Assembly (NCBI GenBank): GCA_938034905.1
Contig: CALHLF010000011.1
Location: 22,348 to 86,347 of the forward strand
Reading direction: 5' to 3'
Source of the DNA: an uncultured bacterium
Lineage (GTDB): Bacteria > Dictyoglomota > Dictyoglomia > Dictyoglomales > Dictyoglomaceae
Length of the DNA: 64,000 bases
Shown here piece after piece: positions 1-8,403 of the stretch; the stretch's first letter is position 1, and every line of letters starts with the position of its first letter. Below the pieces are notes generated by a model that saw only the letters and a list, made by a program, of their open reading frames with translations, was not told the origin of the DNA and made no database searches. Both the position numbers and the translations under genes were made by a program.

Positions 1-497
1 CTATTGGATTTAGCGAATATAGCGGAATCCCTTTAGAAATGGCATTGATAAGAAGTCATTATATAGGAAGAACCTTTATTCAACCTCACCAAAAGGAAAG
101 AGAAGGAGCAGTAAGAATGAAACTTCTTTTAATAGGAGATTTAATCAAAAATAAAAGAGTGATAATAGTTGATGATTCGTTAGTTAGAGGTACCACTGCA
201 AAAAGGTTAGCAGAAATGTTTAGAAAAGAGGGAGCTTTAGAGGTTCATCTTAGATTGTCTTCTCCCCCATTGATCGCTCCTTGTCATTATGGTGTAGATA
301 TACCAAACTCAAAGGAGTTAGTAAGCTATCACTATACTCCAGAAGAAATAGCAAAACTCTTAGGATTTGATTCTGTAGCTTTTTTAAGTCTTGGAGGATT
401 GGTGAGTATCTTACCAGATAAGGGTTATTGTGGAGAGTGTTTTGGAAAACAAGTGGTGGAGAGAGAAATATGCATAAAAGAATTACGTATAGTTTAG
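1..497 (+). CDS. purF: Amidophosphoribosyltransferase, C-terminal part (cut by window edge)
   Basis: First step of purine synthesis: PRPP plus glutamine gives 5-phosphoribosylamine. Only the last 164 residues are visible. The frame is open from base 3 and the first residues (IGFSEYSGIPLEM) continue an upstream gene, so the ATG at 39 is internal. Visible landmarks are RSHYIGRTFIQP near the start, the PRPP-binding motif VIIVDDSLVRGTT (encoded at about 159-197) and a C-terminal CGECF, which resembles the Fe-S cysteine region of the Bacillus-type enzyme. The stop lies inside the start region of purM, so the two are translationally linked. Identity is secure; the N-terminal nucleophile domain cannot be examined. 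Confidence 0.95.
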   Translation, partial: IGFSEYSGIPLEMALIRSHYIGRTFIQPHQKEREGAVRMKLLLIGDLIKNKRVIIVDDSLVRGTTAKRLAEMFRKEGALEVHLRLSSPPLIAPCHYGVDIPNSKELVSYHYTPEEIAKLLGFDSVAFLSLGGLVSILPDKGYCGECFGKQVVEREICIKELRIV

Positions 498-1498
498 CAG
501 GAGTACACATAAGTAAGGTAGACAAGAGTCTTTCTCTTTTGAGACCCTATTTCGAATCTACTTATACATCTAATATTATTCCCTTTTGGAACGGCTTTTC
601 GTCAATTTTGAAAATTGATTGGAAAAGTTATGAAAATCCTCTTATTCTTTTAACCACAGATGGGGTTGGAACAAAGCTAAAAATTGCCCTTCAAAGGAAA
701 AAATATGAGATTATAGGACAAGATTTAGTCGCTATGAATACAAATGATCTTTTAACTTGTGGGGCAAAACCTCTTGCTTTTTTAGATTATTTTGCTACTG
801 GAAAGTTTGATGAGGAAATTTACCAAAATATTTTAATAAGTATTTCAAAGGCATGTAAATTAGTAGAATGTAGCTTTGTGGGAGGAGAAACTGCAGAATT
901 GCCTGGTATATATAAAGGAAAAGATATAGATCTTGCTGGATTTGCCTTGGGAGTTGTGGAAGAGAAGCACTTACTACCTAAATTAGCTGATATAAATGAA
1001 GATTGTGAGTTAATTGGAATATCATCTTCTGGATTACACAGTAATGGATATTCCCTTTTAAGATATATTATGAAAAAGAAAAGAATATCATGGAGAACTA
1101 AAATAGAAGAAAATACATTAGAGGAAGAAGTTTTAAAACCAACAAAACTTTATTCCCCACTTATTCTTTCCCTTTTAGAAGAATTTAGAGATTCTATCAA
1201 AGGTATAGCTCATATTACTGGAGGAGGAATTCCAGGAAATCTTCCAAGAATTCTTCCTGAAGGATATGGTGCTTTAATTGATGTTTCCTCCTGGGAAATT
1301 CCTCCAATTTTTTCATGGATTATTAATAAAGGCAATTTATCTAAAAAGGAAGCTTTTAAGGTTTTTAACATGGGAATTGGCCTTATATTGGTTGTAAAAA
1401 GCAAAGGAAAGGAAATCATAAGATATTTAAAAAATAAAGGGGAAGACGCATTTTTAATAGGAAAAGTTGAGAGGGGGAAAGGGGTTAAGATTATTTGA
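470..1498 (+). CDS. purM: Phosphoribosylformylglycinamidine cyclo-ligase (AIR synthetase)
   Basis: ATP-dependent closure of FGAM to AIR, the fifth step of purine synthesis. The protein is 342 residues if started at the ATG at 470, which follows a GGTGGAGAGAG ribosome binding site. A longer frame from 428 has no such site and only adds residues that overlap purF. Family marks include TTDGVGTKLKIA, an aspartate-rich segment ending MNTNDLLTCGAKPLAFLDYF, the FVGGETAELPG loop, SSGLHSNGYSLLR and HITGGGIPGNLPRILPE. It overlaps purF by 28 bases and its TGA overlaps the TTG start of purN, so it is a tight member of the pur operon. Confidence 0.96.
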   Translation: MHKRITYSLAGVHISKVDKSLSLLRPYFESTYTSNIIPFWNGFSSILKIDWKSYENPLILLTTDGVGTKLKIALQRKKYEIIGQDLVAMNTNDLLTCGAKPLAFLDYFATGKFDEEIYQNILISISKACKLVECSFVGGETAELPGIYKGKDIDLAGFALGVVEEKHLLPKLADINEDCELIGISSSGLHSNGYSLLRYIMKKKRISWRTKIEENTLEEEVLKPTKLYSPLILSLLEEFRDSIKGIAHITGGGIPGNLPRILPEGYGALIDVSSWEIPPIFSWIINKGNLSKKEAFKVFNMGIGLILVVKSKGKEIIRYLKNKGEDAFLIGKVERGKGVKII

Positions 1499-2124
1499 AA
1501 AAAAGATTAGGAGTTCTTGTTTCAGGAAGAGGAACAAATCTTCAGGCTCTAATAAATGCAGGAAAAAAGAAGGATTACCCTGCGGAAGTAGTAGTAGTTA
1601 TTAGTGATAATCCAAATGCTTATGCTATAACTCGTGCTCAAAAAGCTAATATTCCTGTTTATGTTATTCAAAGGGAAGATTATAAAACTAAAAAGGAATA
1701 TGAGGAAAAAATTAAAGAAGTTCTTATGTCATATAAAGTAGATCTTGTTGTTCTTGCAGGATATATGAGGATTGTAGGTAAAACACTTCTTTCAGCTTTT
1801 CCTATGAAAATAATTAACATTCATCCTTCTCTCCTTCCTTCTTTTCCTGGACTTAATGCTCAAAAACAGGCATGGGAGCATGGAGTAAAATTTTCAGGAT
1901 GTACTGTACATTTTGTAGATGAAGGGGTAGATACAGGACCGATAATTGGACAAAAAGTTGTTCCTGTATATGATCACGATACTCCTGAGTCCTTAGCAGA
2001 AAAAATATTGAAAAAAGAACATAAACTTTTAGTGGAGGTTGTAAAAAAATTATTTACTGAGAATTATAGATTAGAAGGAAGAAGGGTGATTTTTCTCAAA
2101 GATAAGGAGGATGAGAGAAGATGA
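1495..2124 (+). CDS. purN: Phosphoribosylglycinamide formyltransferase (folate-dependent)
   Basis: Transfers a formyl group from 10-formyl-tetrahydrofolate to GAR. The protein has 209 residues, normal for the family, and starts with TTG overlapping the purM stop. The N-terminal SGRGTNLQALI is the phosphate-binding region. Catalytic residues by family comparison are Asn108 and His110 in INIHPSLLPSFPG and Asp146 in VDEGVDTGPI. It ends by overlapping the purD start (ATGA), which indicates coupled translation. No gene for the alternative formate-dependent enzyme PurT is present in the window. Confidence 0.95.
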   Translation: MKKRLGVLVSGRGTNLQALINAGKKKDYPAEVVVVISDNPNAYAITRAQKANIPVYVIQREDYKTKKEYEEKIKEVLMSYKVDLVVLAGYMRIVGKTLLSAFPMKIINIHPSLLPSFPGLNAQKQAWEHGVKFSGCTVHFVDEGVDTGPIIGQKVVPVYDHDTPESLAEKILKKEHKLLVEVVKKLFTENYRLEGRRVIFLKDKEDERR

Positions 2125-3359
2125 GAGTTCTTGTAATAGGTAATGGTGCAAGGGAACATGCCATAGTATGGAAATTGAGCCAAGATAAGAATATTAGTGA
2201 GATTTTTGCTATTCCCGGAAATGCAGGTATTGCTCAAATTGCAAAATGTATCGAAGAAAAAATGGATAATATTCAAGGAATTATAGATATTGCCAAGGAG
2301 TATAAGATTGACTGGACTATAGTAGGGCCAGAACTTCCTCTTTCTCTTGGTATAGTTGATATTTTTGAGAAAGAGGGATTAAAAATTTGGGGACCAAATA
2401 AAGAAGGGGCTAAATTAGAGTATAGTAAAGCCTTTGCTAAGGAGATAATGAAGACCTCAAAAATTCCAACTGCTGAATTCAAAATATTTGATTCTTTTTC
2501 TTCAGCTGTAGAATTTGTTAAAAAAACATCTTATCCTTTAGTAATTAAAGCAGATGGACTTTGTGGAGGAAAGGGAGTAAAAATTGCTGAATCCTACGAA
2601 TCTGCTGTTCAAATTTTACACGAATATATGATTAATAAAATTTTTGGTCCTTCAGGAGAAAAGGTGGTCATTGAGGAATATCTTGAAGGAAAGGAATTTT
2701 CACTTATTGCAATAATTAAAAATGGAGATTTTTACTTTTTGCCATCAGCACAGGATTACAAAAGGGTAGGGGAGGGAAATACAGGAGAAAATACAGGAGG
2801 AATGGGATCTTTTTCCCCTGTTCCTTGGATTAATGAGGAAATATTAAAAAAATGTGAAAAAAATATATTTCGGCCATTATTAGATGAACTAACTAAAAGA
2901 AATATAAACTATCAAGGTTTTTTATATGGTGGTTTAATCTTAGTAAGGAATGAGCCATACGTATTAGAATTTAATGTCCGTTTAGGAGATCCAGAAGCAC
3001 AAGTAATTTTACCCCTTTTGAATTTTAATTTTACTGATATCCTTTATAGAACTAATTTTCCTTGGCTTTCAGATAAAAAGGCATTATGTGTAGTATTAGC
3101 ATCTAAAGGCTATCCTGGGAACTATGAGACAGGAAAAGAAATAATATTTAAGAATATAAATTTTCAAAATTTATATATATTTCATGCTGGAACCGTTAAA
3201 AGAAATGGGAAAATTCTAACCTCAGGAGGAAGAGTTCTTTCTGTTACTTCATGGGGAGAGAATTTTAAAGAAATTAGGGAAAGAGTATATAATGCTATTG
3301 ATGAAATATATTTTGAAAATAAATATTATAGAAAGGATATAGGAATAGAACTTATTTAG
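2121..3359 (+). CDS. purD: Phosphoribosylamine-glycine ligase (GAR synthetase)
   Basis: ATP-grasp enzyme joining phosphoribosylamine and glycine, the second step of purine synthesis. At 412 residues it has the usual length. Marks seen are the N-terminal VLVIGNGAREHAIVWKL, WTIVGPELPL, SYPLVIKADGLCGGKGV (ATP binding), EEYLEGKEFS, GGMGSFSPVP and the metal-binding region EFNVRLGDPEAQ. It is the last visible gene of the pur operon; purH, purL, purS and purQ are not in this window. Its last 8 bases overlap the end of the convergent MFS gene and no terminator hairpin is visible between them. Confidence 0.96.
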   Translation: MRVLVIGNGAREHAIVWKLSQDKNISEIFAIPGNAGIAQIAKCIEEKMDNIQGIIDIAKEYKIDWTIVGPELPLSLGIVDIFEKEGLKIWGPNKEGAKLEYSKAFAKEIMKTSKIPTAEFKIFDSFSSAVEFVKKTSYPLVIKADGLCGGKGVKIAESYESAVQILHEYMINKIFGPSGEKVVIEEYLEGKEFSLIAIIKNGDFYFLPSAQDYKRVGEGNTGENTGGMGSFSPVPWINEEILKKCEKNIFRPLLDELTKRNINYQGFLYGGLILVRNEPYVLEFNVRLGDPEAQVILPLLNFNFTDILYRTNFPWLSDKKALCVVLASKGYPGNYETGKEIIFKNINFQNLYIFHAGTVKRNGKILTSGGRVLSVTSWGENFKEIRERVYNAIDEIYFENKYYRKDIGIELI

Positions 3360-4482
3360 AATTTAGAGTTAGTGCTAATAATCCTGAAGAGAAAATGAAG
3401 AGAGATATAAGGATGAAGCTTAGTAAATAAGTTCCAGAAATATCTTTAGCATACCCTATAATATATGGACCTAATAATGTTCCTAAATTAATTAATGAGC
3501 TTAATACAGAATATCCAATTCCAAATCTATTAGTAAATTTTGGTAGTAAATAGAATACAGAGGGGGGAAGTAAAGCAGAAAAGAGGCCTGCTACTATTAT
3601 AAAAATCAGAGGGATTCTTGAAAAATACATTGAAATAAGAAAGATAGAGAGAAAGAATGCTCCTATAAAAATGAAAAATTGAGGTTTAGAAGTTTTATCT
3701 AAAAAGTATCCTATTATTGGAGAAAAGAAAGCTCCTATCATATATAAACTGCTCATTGATGAGGAAAAACTATAGGAAAATCCTTTTGAGATAAAGTAAT
3801 CTGGAGCAAAGGTTAAAAAGGATAGAGAACCCATGTTAAATAAAAGCCATATAATACCTAAAATCCACACATTTTTAGAAAGATTTTTAATAGAAGAAAG
3901 AAAATTTTCTGTATTATCTTTTTTTGTCGTTTCCTCTTTGAAAGTAAAGATAAATAAAATAATAAAGATAAAGGTAAAGATAAATAAGACAATCATTGGT
4001 GTTTTCCAAGAATAAATTTTTGTAGTATAACTTAATAGGTTAAAGGAAATTAAAGTCGCAAGAGGCATTGCAGTACTATTTAATCCCATAAATTTTCCAA
4101 AATCTTTTCCTTGAAACTTTTCTGCAAGAAGTTTAAGACCCACAACTGCTAAGACTATAGCTCCAATTCCAAGGATTAATCTTGAGACAAGAAGAAGTGT
4201 AAAACTTTTTGCTAAGATAAATATAAACTGCCCTATTAAATAAAAAACTAAAGAAATTATTGTAGGAATTTTAATTCCAAAATTATCTAAAATATATCCT
4301 CCTAATATACCAAAGATCAAAGGAGGAAGAGAAACAATACCCATTAGTAAACCTGCTTCTCCTCTTTGTATATTCCAATCTTTAATAATATGAGGAATTA
4401 GAGGAGGAAGAACCTGCATGTTAAGTGTAAGAACAAGAGATATTAGATATATGATAGAGAAATAATAAACTTTTGTCTTCAT
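3352..4482 (-). CDS. Major facilitator superfamily transporter
   Basis: A 376-residue integral membrane protein with roughly 11-12 hydrophobic segments and little else. The first segment runs into VLPPLIPHIIKDWNIQRGEAGLLMG, and the loop after TM2 reads GGYILDNFGIKIP, a version of the MFS signature motif. The second half begins near WILGIIWLLFNMG. Substrate cannot be told; the general form is like the nitrate/cyanate or sugar-phosphate branches of COG2814/COG2223. It is a single gene between purD (convergent) and speD (divergent). No Shine-Dalgarno sequence precedes the ATG; a TATAGT hexamer lies 7 bases upstream of it, suggesting a leaderless mRNA. Confidence 0.85.
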   Translation of the reverse strand: MKTKVYYFSIIYLISLVLTLNMQVLPPLIPHIIKDWNIQRGEAGLLMGIVSLPPLIFGILGGYILDNFGIKIPTIISLVFYLIGQFIFILAKSFTLLLVSRLILGIGAIVLAVVGLKLLAEKFQGKDFGKFMGLNSTAMPLATLISFNLLSYTTKIYSWKTPMIVLFIFTFIFIILFIFTFKEETTKKDNTENFLSSIKNLSKNVWILGIIWLLFNMGSLSFLTFAPDYFISKGFSYSFSSSMSSLYMIGAFFSPIIGYFLDKTSKPQFFIFIGAFFLSIFLISMYFSRIPLIFIIVAGLFSALLPPSVFYLLPKFTNRFGIGYSVLSSLINLGTLLGPYIIGYAKDISGTYLLSFILISLFIFSSGLLALTLNSK

Positions 4483-4489
4483 TTTTTCT

Positions 4490-4495
4490 ACTATA
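4490..4495 (-). promoter_or_regulatory. Candidate -10 box of the MFS gene (leaderless-type spacing)
   Basis: On the minus strand TATAGT ends 7 bases before the ATG at 4482. Transcription would start at or one base before the initiation codon. No good -35 and no Shine-Dalgarno sequence is visible. Two other single minus-strand genes in this window (at 41874 and 54089) have a similar arrangement. Confidence 0.35.
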
Positions 4496-4568
4496 AGTTT
4501 AGCATTGGTTAGTGATTAAAGCAAGAAAAATTTAGGAATATATATTAGTCTTAAAATTACTAAATTAA

Positions 4569-4633
4569 GGGGTCAGGTCTTGCAATATAACATATTATTT
4601 GATGCAAAAAGCTATAATGCAAGACTTGACCCC
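4569..4633. repeat. REP-like imperfect inverted repeat (21-bp arms)
   Basis: Left arm 4569-4589 begins GGGGTCAGGTCTTGCA; right arm 4613-4633 ends TGCAAGACTTGACCCC. The arms match at 19 of 21 positions around a 23-base loop. The element sits alone between the divergent MFS and speD genes, upstream of the speD promoter. From memory, GGGGTCAGGTCTTGCA-type termini occur in REP-like elements mobilised by IS200-like (Y1/RAYT) transposases. No such transposase is in the window, so if it is mobile it would be non-autonomous. Confidence 0.6.
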
Positions 4634-4680
4634 AATTTTTAATATGTCCATACCTATCTACTATCAGTTCAAGAAAATCA

Positions 4681-4709
4681 TTGACAGGAAGGGGGGTTTG
4701 GTATATATT
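4681..4709 (+). promoter_or_regulatory. Promoter of the speD-to-minE block
   Basis: TTGACA at 4681-4686, a 17-base spacer, and TATATT at 4704-4709. This is close to the sigma-A consensus. It lies 43 bases before the speD start and is the only strong promoter seen for the following 16 kb of same-strand genes. Confidence 0.7.
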
Positions 4710-4751
4710 TAGTTTTGAATTTTTTAAGGAAAGGAGATTAAAGAAAAAGAG

Positions 4752-5153
4752 ATGTTGGGACCGCATGTTGTTTTAGACTTCTATGGATGTCCCAAAGAGT
4801 TATTAGAAGATATTAATTATATTTACGAAATTTTAGATAAGCTTCCTGAAGGAATAGGTATGCATAAAATTATGCCACCTTATGTAATGAAATATCTTCC
4901 AAAGGATGACCCAATGGATTGGGGAATATCTGGGGTTGTTTTAATTGCAGAGAGTCATATAACTATTCATACTTGGCCAGAATTGAAATATGCAAGTATA
5001 GATATTTTCTCTTGCAAAGCCTTTGATATTGAAAAAGCAAAGAAATTTTTAGAGGGAAAATTTAAACCAGAGAAAACAGAATGGGAGGTATTGATTAGAG
5101 GGAAGGAGTTTCCATCTCACCTTTTAAAAAGAGGAAGAAATGGAACAGATTAA
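4752..5153 (+). CDS. speD: S-adenosylmethionine decarboxylase proenzyme
   Basis: Makes decarboxylated SAM, the aminopropyl donor for spermidine. At 133 residues it is the short bacterial/archaeal SpeD type. Self-cleavage should occur between Glu67 and Ser68 in AESHITIHTWPE, making Ser68 the pyruvoyl precursor; His73 lies in the same motif, and Cys87 (IDIFSCKAFD) is the expected catalytic cysteine region. The ATG at 4752 is the only sensible start, though the nearest GGAG is about 15 bases upstream, longer than usual. It overlaps speB by 14 bases. Confidence 0.96.
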   Translation: MLGPHVVLDFYGCPKELLEDINYIYEILDKLPEGIGMHKIMPPYVMKYLPKDDPMDWGISGVVLIAESHITIHTWPELKYASIDIFSCKAFDIEKAKKFLEGKFKPEKTEWEVLIRGKEFPSHLLKRGRNGTD

Positions 5154-6018
5154 ATCAACCCCTTCTTTTGCAGGTTTACCAAATTGTTCCTTTGAAGAGG
5201 CAAAGGTAGTTATTGTTCCAATATCATATGAGGTTACCACTTCCTATAGGAAGGGTACAAAAGAAGGTCCTATAGCAGTACTTAATTCCTCATATAATTT
5301 GGAACTGTATGATGAGGAATTGGATACAACTCCTGCAGAGATAGGAATCTATACCTATCCTGAGCCTATTCTTCCCATTGGAGATTTAAAACTTCCTTTA
5401 AAATATATTAAGGAAATTGCCAATAAAATAATTGAGTCGAAAAAATTTCCCATATTTTTAGGTGGAGAGCATACAATAACCATAGGAATTCTCTCTGCAT
5501 ACATCGAGAAGTTTTATAGTAATATAAGTGTTTTGCATTTAGATGCTCATTGTGACTTAAGAAAGGAATATGAAGGAACATCTTATCATCATGCTTGTGC
5601 CTTGAGAATTGCAGGAGAGAAAATTCCGTTAGTTCAAGTTGGAATTAGAAGTCTCTCTAAGGAAGAGAAAGAATTTATAAAGGGAAGGGAAAATATAAAA
5701 ATATTTTGGAATTGGGTTATTAAAGAGAAGAATAATTGGATTGACGATGTAATCTTATCTTTGAAGGATGAGGTTTACATAACATTAGATTTGGATGTTC
5801 TTGATCCTTCAATTATGCCTTCGGTAGGGACACCAGAGCCCGGAGGTTTGGATTGGTGGGATATTTTGAAATTATTAAAGAGGGTTTTTGGAAAAAAGAA
5901 GGTTTTGGGAATGGATATTGTTGAGCTTTCTCCCATCCCTGGGTTGGTTTTTCCCGATTATCTAGTCTCAAGATTGATTTATAAAATAATAGGTTATTAC
6001 AAAGTCTTTCAAACATGA
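5140..6018 (+). CDS. speB: Agmatinase family ureohydrolase
   Basis: Ureohydrolase of 292 residues with the binuclear manganese motifs GGEHTI, HLDAHCDLR and LDLDVLDPS, in the usual order and spacing. With speD directly upstream it belongs to polyamine synthesis. The substrate may be agmatine (giving putrescine) or, as in Thermus, N1-aminopropylagmatine (giving spermidine directly). The sequence does not decide between them, and no aminopropyltransferase speE or arginine decarboxylase gene lies here. It overlaps wecB by 4 bases. Confidence 0.92.
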   Translation: MEQIKSTPSFAGLPNCSFEEAKVVIVPISYEVTTSYRKGTKEGPIAVLNSSYNLELYDEELDTTPAEIGIYTYPEPILPIGDLKLPLKYIKEIANKIIESKKFPIFLGGEHTITIGILSAYIEKFYSNISVLHLDAHCDLRKEYEGTSYHHACALRIAGEKIPLVQVGIRSLSKEEKEFIKGRENIKIFWNWVIKEKNNWIDDVILSLKDEVYITLDLDVLDPSIMPSVGTPEPGGLDWWDILKLLKRVFGKKKVLGMDIVELSPIPGLVFPDYLVSRLIYKIIGYYKVFQT

Positions 6019-7166
6019 AAATAAAAATAGCCTTAGTTTTTGGAACAAGACCTGAGGCCATTAAGATGGCCCCTGTAGCTTATGCCCTTAAAAACTCACA
6101 ATGCTTTGATACTCAAATTATCCTAACAGCTCAGCATAGAGAATTATTAGATCAAGTTATGGAATTATTTAATCTTTCTTCAAATTATGATTTAAATATT
6201 ATGGAAGAAGGGCAATCCTTAACAGATATAACCATAAGGGTATTAACTGGACTTGATAAAATTTGGAAAAAGGACAGGCCCAGTATGGTTTTAGTTCATG
6301 GAGATACCACCACAACTTTTTCAGCAAGTTTATCTGCTTTTTATAATAAAATTCCTATTGCCCATGTGGAAGCAGGACTTAGAACATATAATAAATATCA
6401 GCCTTATCCTGAAGAGATAAATAGACATCTTACAGGAGTTTTAGCTGATCTTCATTTTGCTCCTACAAGGACGGCAAAAGAAAATTTATTAAAGGAAAAC
6501 GTCCCTGAAGAGAATATTTTTATAACAGGAAATACAGTAATTGATGCACTTTTATATACTTATAATAATTTAGGGGTTTTTAAACCAAAGGAAATTAATC
6601 TTTTAGATGGAAAAATGATTTTAGTTACTGCTCATAGAAGAGAAAATTGGGGAGAACCCTTAAGAAATGTTGCTTTAGCGTTAAAGGAAATTTTAGAAAG
6701 ATTTTCTGATGTATATATAGTTTTTCCAATGCATCCTAATCCAATTGTAAGAAGAGAATTCTTACCTATTTTGGGTGATAACAAAAGGGCAATTTTGATT
6801 TCTCCTGTTGATTATAGAACTATGGTTTATTTAATTGCTAACTCATATATTATTCTTTCTGATTCGGGAGGTATTCAAGAAGAAGCACCCTCTCTTGGAA
6901 AACCTGTCTTAGTATTAAGGGAAGTAACAGAAAGGCCAGAAGCAGTAAGAGCAGGAACTGTAAAATTAGTAGGGACGGATAAAGAAAGAATTGTAAAAGA
7001 ATTATCGGAACTTCTAGAAAATGAAGAATCTTATATAAAAATGTCCTCTGCAATAAACCCTTATGGTGATGGTAAAGCAAGTTTAAGAATCTTAGAAATC
7101 TTAAAGTATTATTTTAAAATCTCATCAAATCTTCCTGAAGAGTTTAAAGGTGAATATTCTTTATAA
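6015..7166 (+). CDS. wecB: UDP-N-acetylglucosamine 2-epimerase (non-hydrolysing)
   Basis: Interconverts UDP-GlcNAc and UDP-ManNAc in the cytoplasm. The 383-residue protein shows the family marks FGTRPEAIKMAPV at the N-terminus, LVHGDTTTTFSASL, AHVEAGLRT, PEEINRHLTG, ITGNTVIDAL, VTAHRRENWG, and the UDP-binding SDSGGIQEEAPSLGKPVLVLR-type C-terminal region (encoded at about 6859-6921). UDP-ManNAc is the substrate expected for the WecG/TagA-family transferase at 12988, so this gene probably feeds secondary cell wall polymer synthesis. Confidence 0.95.
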   Translation: MKIKIALVFGTRPEAIKMAPVAYALKNSQCFDTQIILTAQHRELLDQVMELFNLSSNYDLNIMEEGQSLTDITIRVLTGLDKIWKKDRPSMVLVHGDTTTTFSASLSAFYNKIPIAHVEAGLRTYNKYQPYPEEINRHLTGVLADLHFAPTRTAKENLLKENVPEENIFITGNTVIDALLYTYNNLGVFKPKEINLLDGKMILVTAHRRENWGEPLRNVALALKEILERFSDVYIVFPMHPNPIVRREFLPILGDNKRAILISPVDYRTMVYLIANSYIILSDSGGIQEEAPSLGKPVLVLREVTERPEAVRAGTVKLVGTDKERIVKELSELLENEESYIKMSSAINPYGDGKASLRILEILKYYFKISSNLPEEFKGEYSL

Positions 7167-7851
7167 CTTAAAGGAGATATTATTAGAAATTCTATTTCCA
7201 TCAAGATGCATATTCTGTGGGACTTATTTGGAAGGATATATTTGTCCAAAATGTATTAAAAAATTGGATTTTGCAAAGAATTACTGTATTTTTTGTGGAA
7301 CGCCCCTTACATCTTCAGAAAATATTTGTTATAATTGTAAAAAAGAAGAAAGGATAGTTGATGGATTAGAATTATTAGGATATTATAAAGAAAGTTGGGA
7401 AACTCTGGTTTTTAAATTCAAATTTGAAAATAAACCTTATTTAGCAAAAATCCTTGCCCATTTGGGAAAAGAGAAAATTAGAGGTAGAGATTGGAAAATT
7501 GATTTTATTACTTATGTTCCTATGGTGCGAGAAAGGGAGTTAAAAAGGGGATATAATCAAGCAGAGATTCTCGCTAAATTTTTAGGAAAGGAATTAAATA
7601 TTGAAATTATAAATGCATTGGTTTTAAAAAGGCCTATCTTAGAGCAAAAAGCCCTTAAATATGAGGAGAGAATTGAAAATGTAAAGAATGCTTATGTGGT
7701 AAATCCTAAGGTTGATATTACTGGAAAAAATATTCTATTGGTAGATGACGTCTATACTACTGGAGCAACATTAAAAGAATGTGCTAAAGAGCTTAAAAGG
7801 GGAAGAGCTGGAAAAGTTTTTTCTTTTGTAATATGTAAAACTTTGATTTAA
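7150..7851 (+). CDS. ComF-family phosphoribosyltransferase-like protein
   Basis: A 233-residue ComF/GntX family protein starting with GTG inside the end of wecB (17-base overlap). The N-terminal 60 residues hold zinc-finger-like cysteine pairs (CIFC, CPKC, CIFC, CYNC). The C-terminal half is a type I phosphoribosyltransferase fold with the PRPP motif ILLVDDVYTTGATLKEC. In Bacillus and Haemophilus, members assist DNA uptake, but most ComF proteins have no tested reaction. No other competence genes are nearby, so a role in transformation is only suggested by the family name. Confidence 0.88.
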   Translation: MNILYNLKEILLEILFPSRCIFCGTYLEGYICPKCIKKLDFAKNYCIFCGTPLTSSENICYNCKKEERIVDGLELLGYYKESWETLVFKFKFENKPYLAKILAHLGKEKIRGRDWKIDFITYVPMVRERELKRGYNQAEILAKFLGKELNIEIINALVLKRPILEQKALKYEERIENVKNAYVVNPKVDITGKNILLVDDVYTTGATLKECAKELKRGRAGKVFSFVICKTLI

Positions 7852-7866
7852 TAGGGAGGTTTTGTT

Positions 7867-8403
7867 ATGCAAATTAATATAACAGGGAAAAATGTGACTA
7901 TTTCTCAAACAATGCAAGATTATGTGGAAAAAAAATTATCAAAATTGTCAAGATTTTTTGATCAGATTTCTAATGCAGAGGTAGTATTTAAAGGAGAAGA
8001 TAGAAAAGATTCTGGAAAAAGCCATATAGTTGAGGTCACTTTAGATGTCAATGGTACTATTATTAAGGCTTCTGAGGAAAATCGAGACTTTAGAACATGT
8101 ATTGATTTGGTAGTTGATAAATTAGAAAGTCAGTTAAAAAGGTATAAAGAAAAATTAATTGAAAGGAGAAGAAGGGAGCCTAGTATTCGAGAGATTTTAT
8201 CTTCAGAAGAGGAGCCTAAACCAAAAGTTGTAAAGGTAAAAAGATTTGGACTTAAACCTATGAATATTGAAGAAGCGATTTTACAGATGGAAATGTTAGG
8301 ACATGACTTTTTCTTATACTTAGATTCTGAAAGCGATAAAATATCTTTATTATATAAAAGAAAAGATGGGAATTATGGTCTAATAATTACTGAGGAGGAA
8401 TAA
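7867..8403 (+). CDS. hpf: Ribosome hibernation promoting factor, long form
   Basis: A 178-residue long-type HPF. The N-terminal domain (about 1-100) starts [24 protein letters not shown], as in the YfiA/HPF fold. The C-terminal domain (about 120-178; [36 protein letters not shown]) is the dimerisation part that lets long HPF pair 70S ribosomes into 100S particles. It is placed directly before secA, as in Firmicutes, with a 1-base overlap. The start follows AGGGAGGTTTTGTT. Confidence 0.95.
   Translation: MQINITGKNVTISQTMQDYVEKKLSKLSRFFDQISNAEVVFKGEDRKDSGKSHIVEVTLDVNGTIIKASEENRDFRTCIDLVVDKLESQLKRYKEKLIERRRREPSIREILSSEEEPKPKVVKVKRFGLKPMNIEEAILQMEMLGHDFFLYLDSESDKISLLYKRKDGNYGLIITEEE

Noticed and set aside
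3940..3995. Repetitive A-rich tract in the MFS gene
   Set aside because: It encodes a Phe/Ile-rich membrane helix; low complexity follows from hydrophobic codons in AT-rich DNA.
4560..4766. A 68-codon minus-strand open frame across the REP-like repeat
   Set aside because: It runs over both arms of the inverted repeat and the speD promoter and start, has no ribosome binding site and no recognisable sequence.
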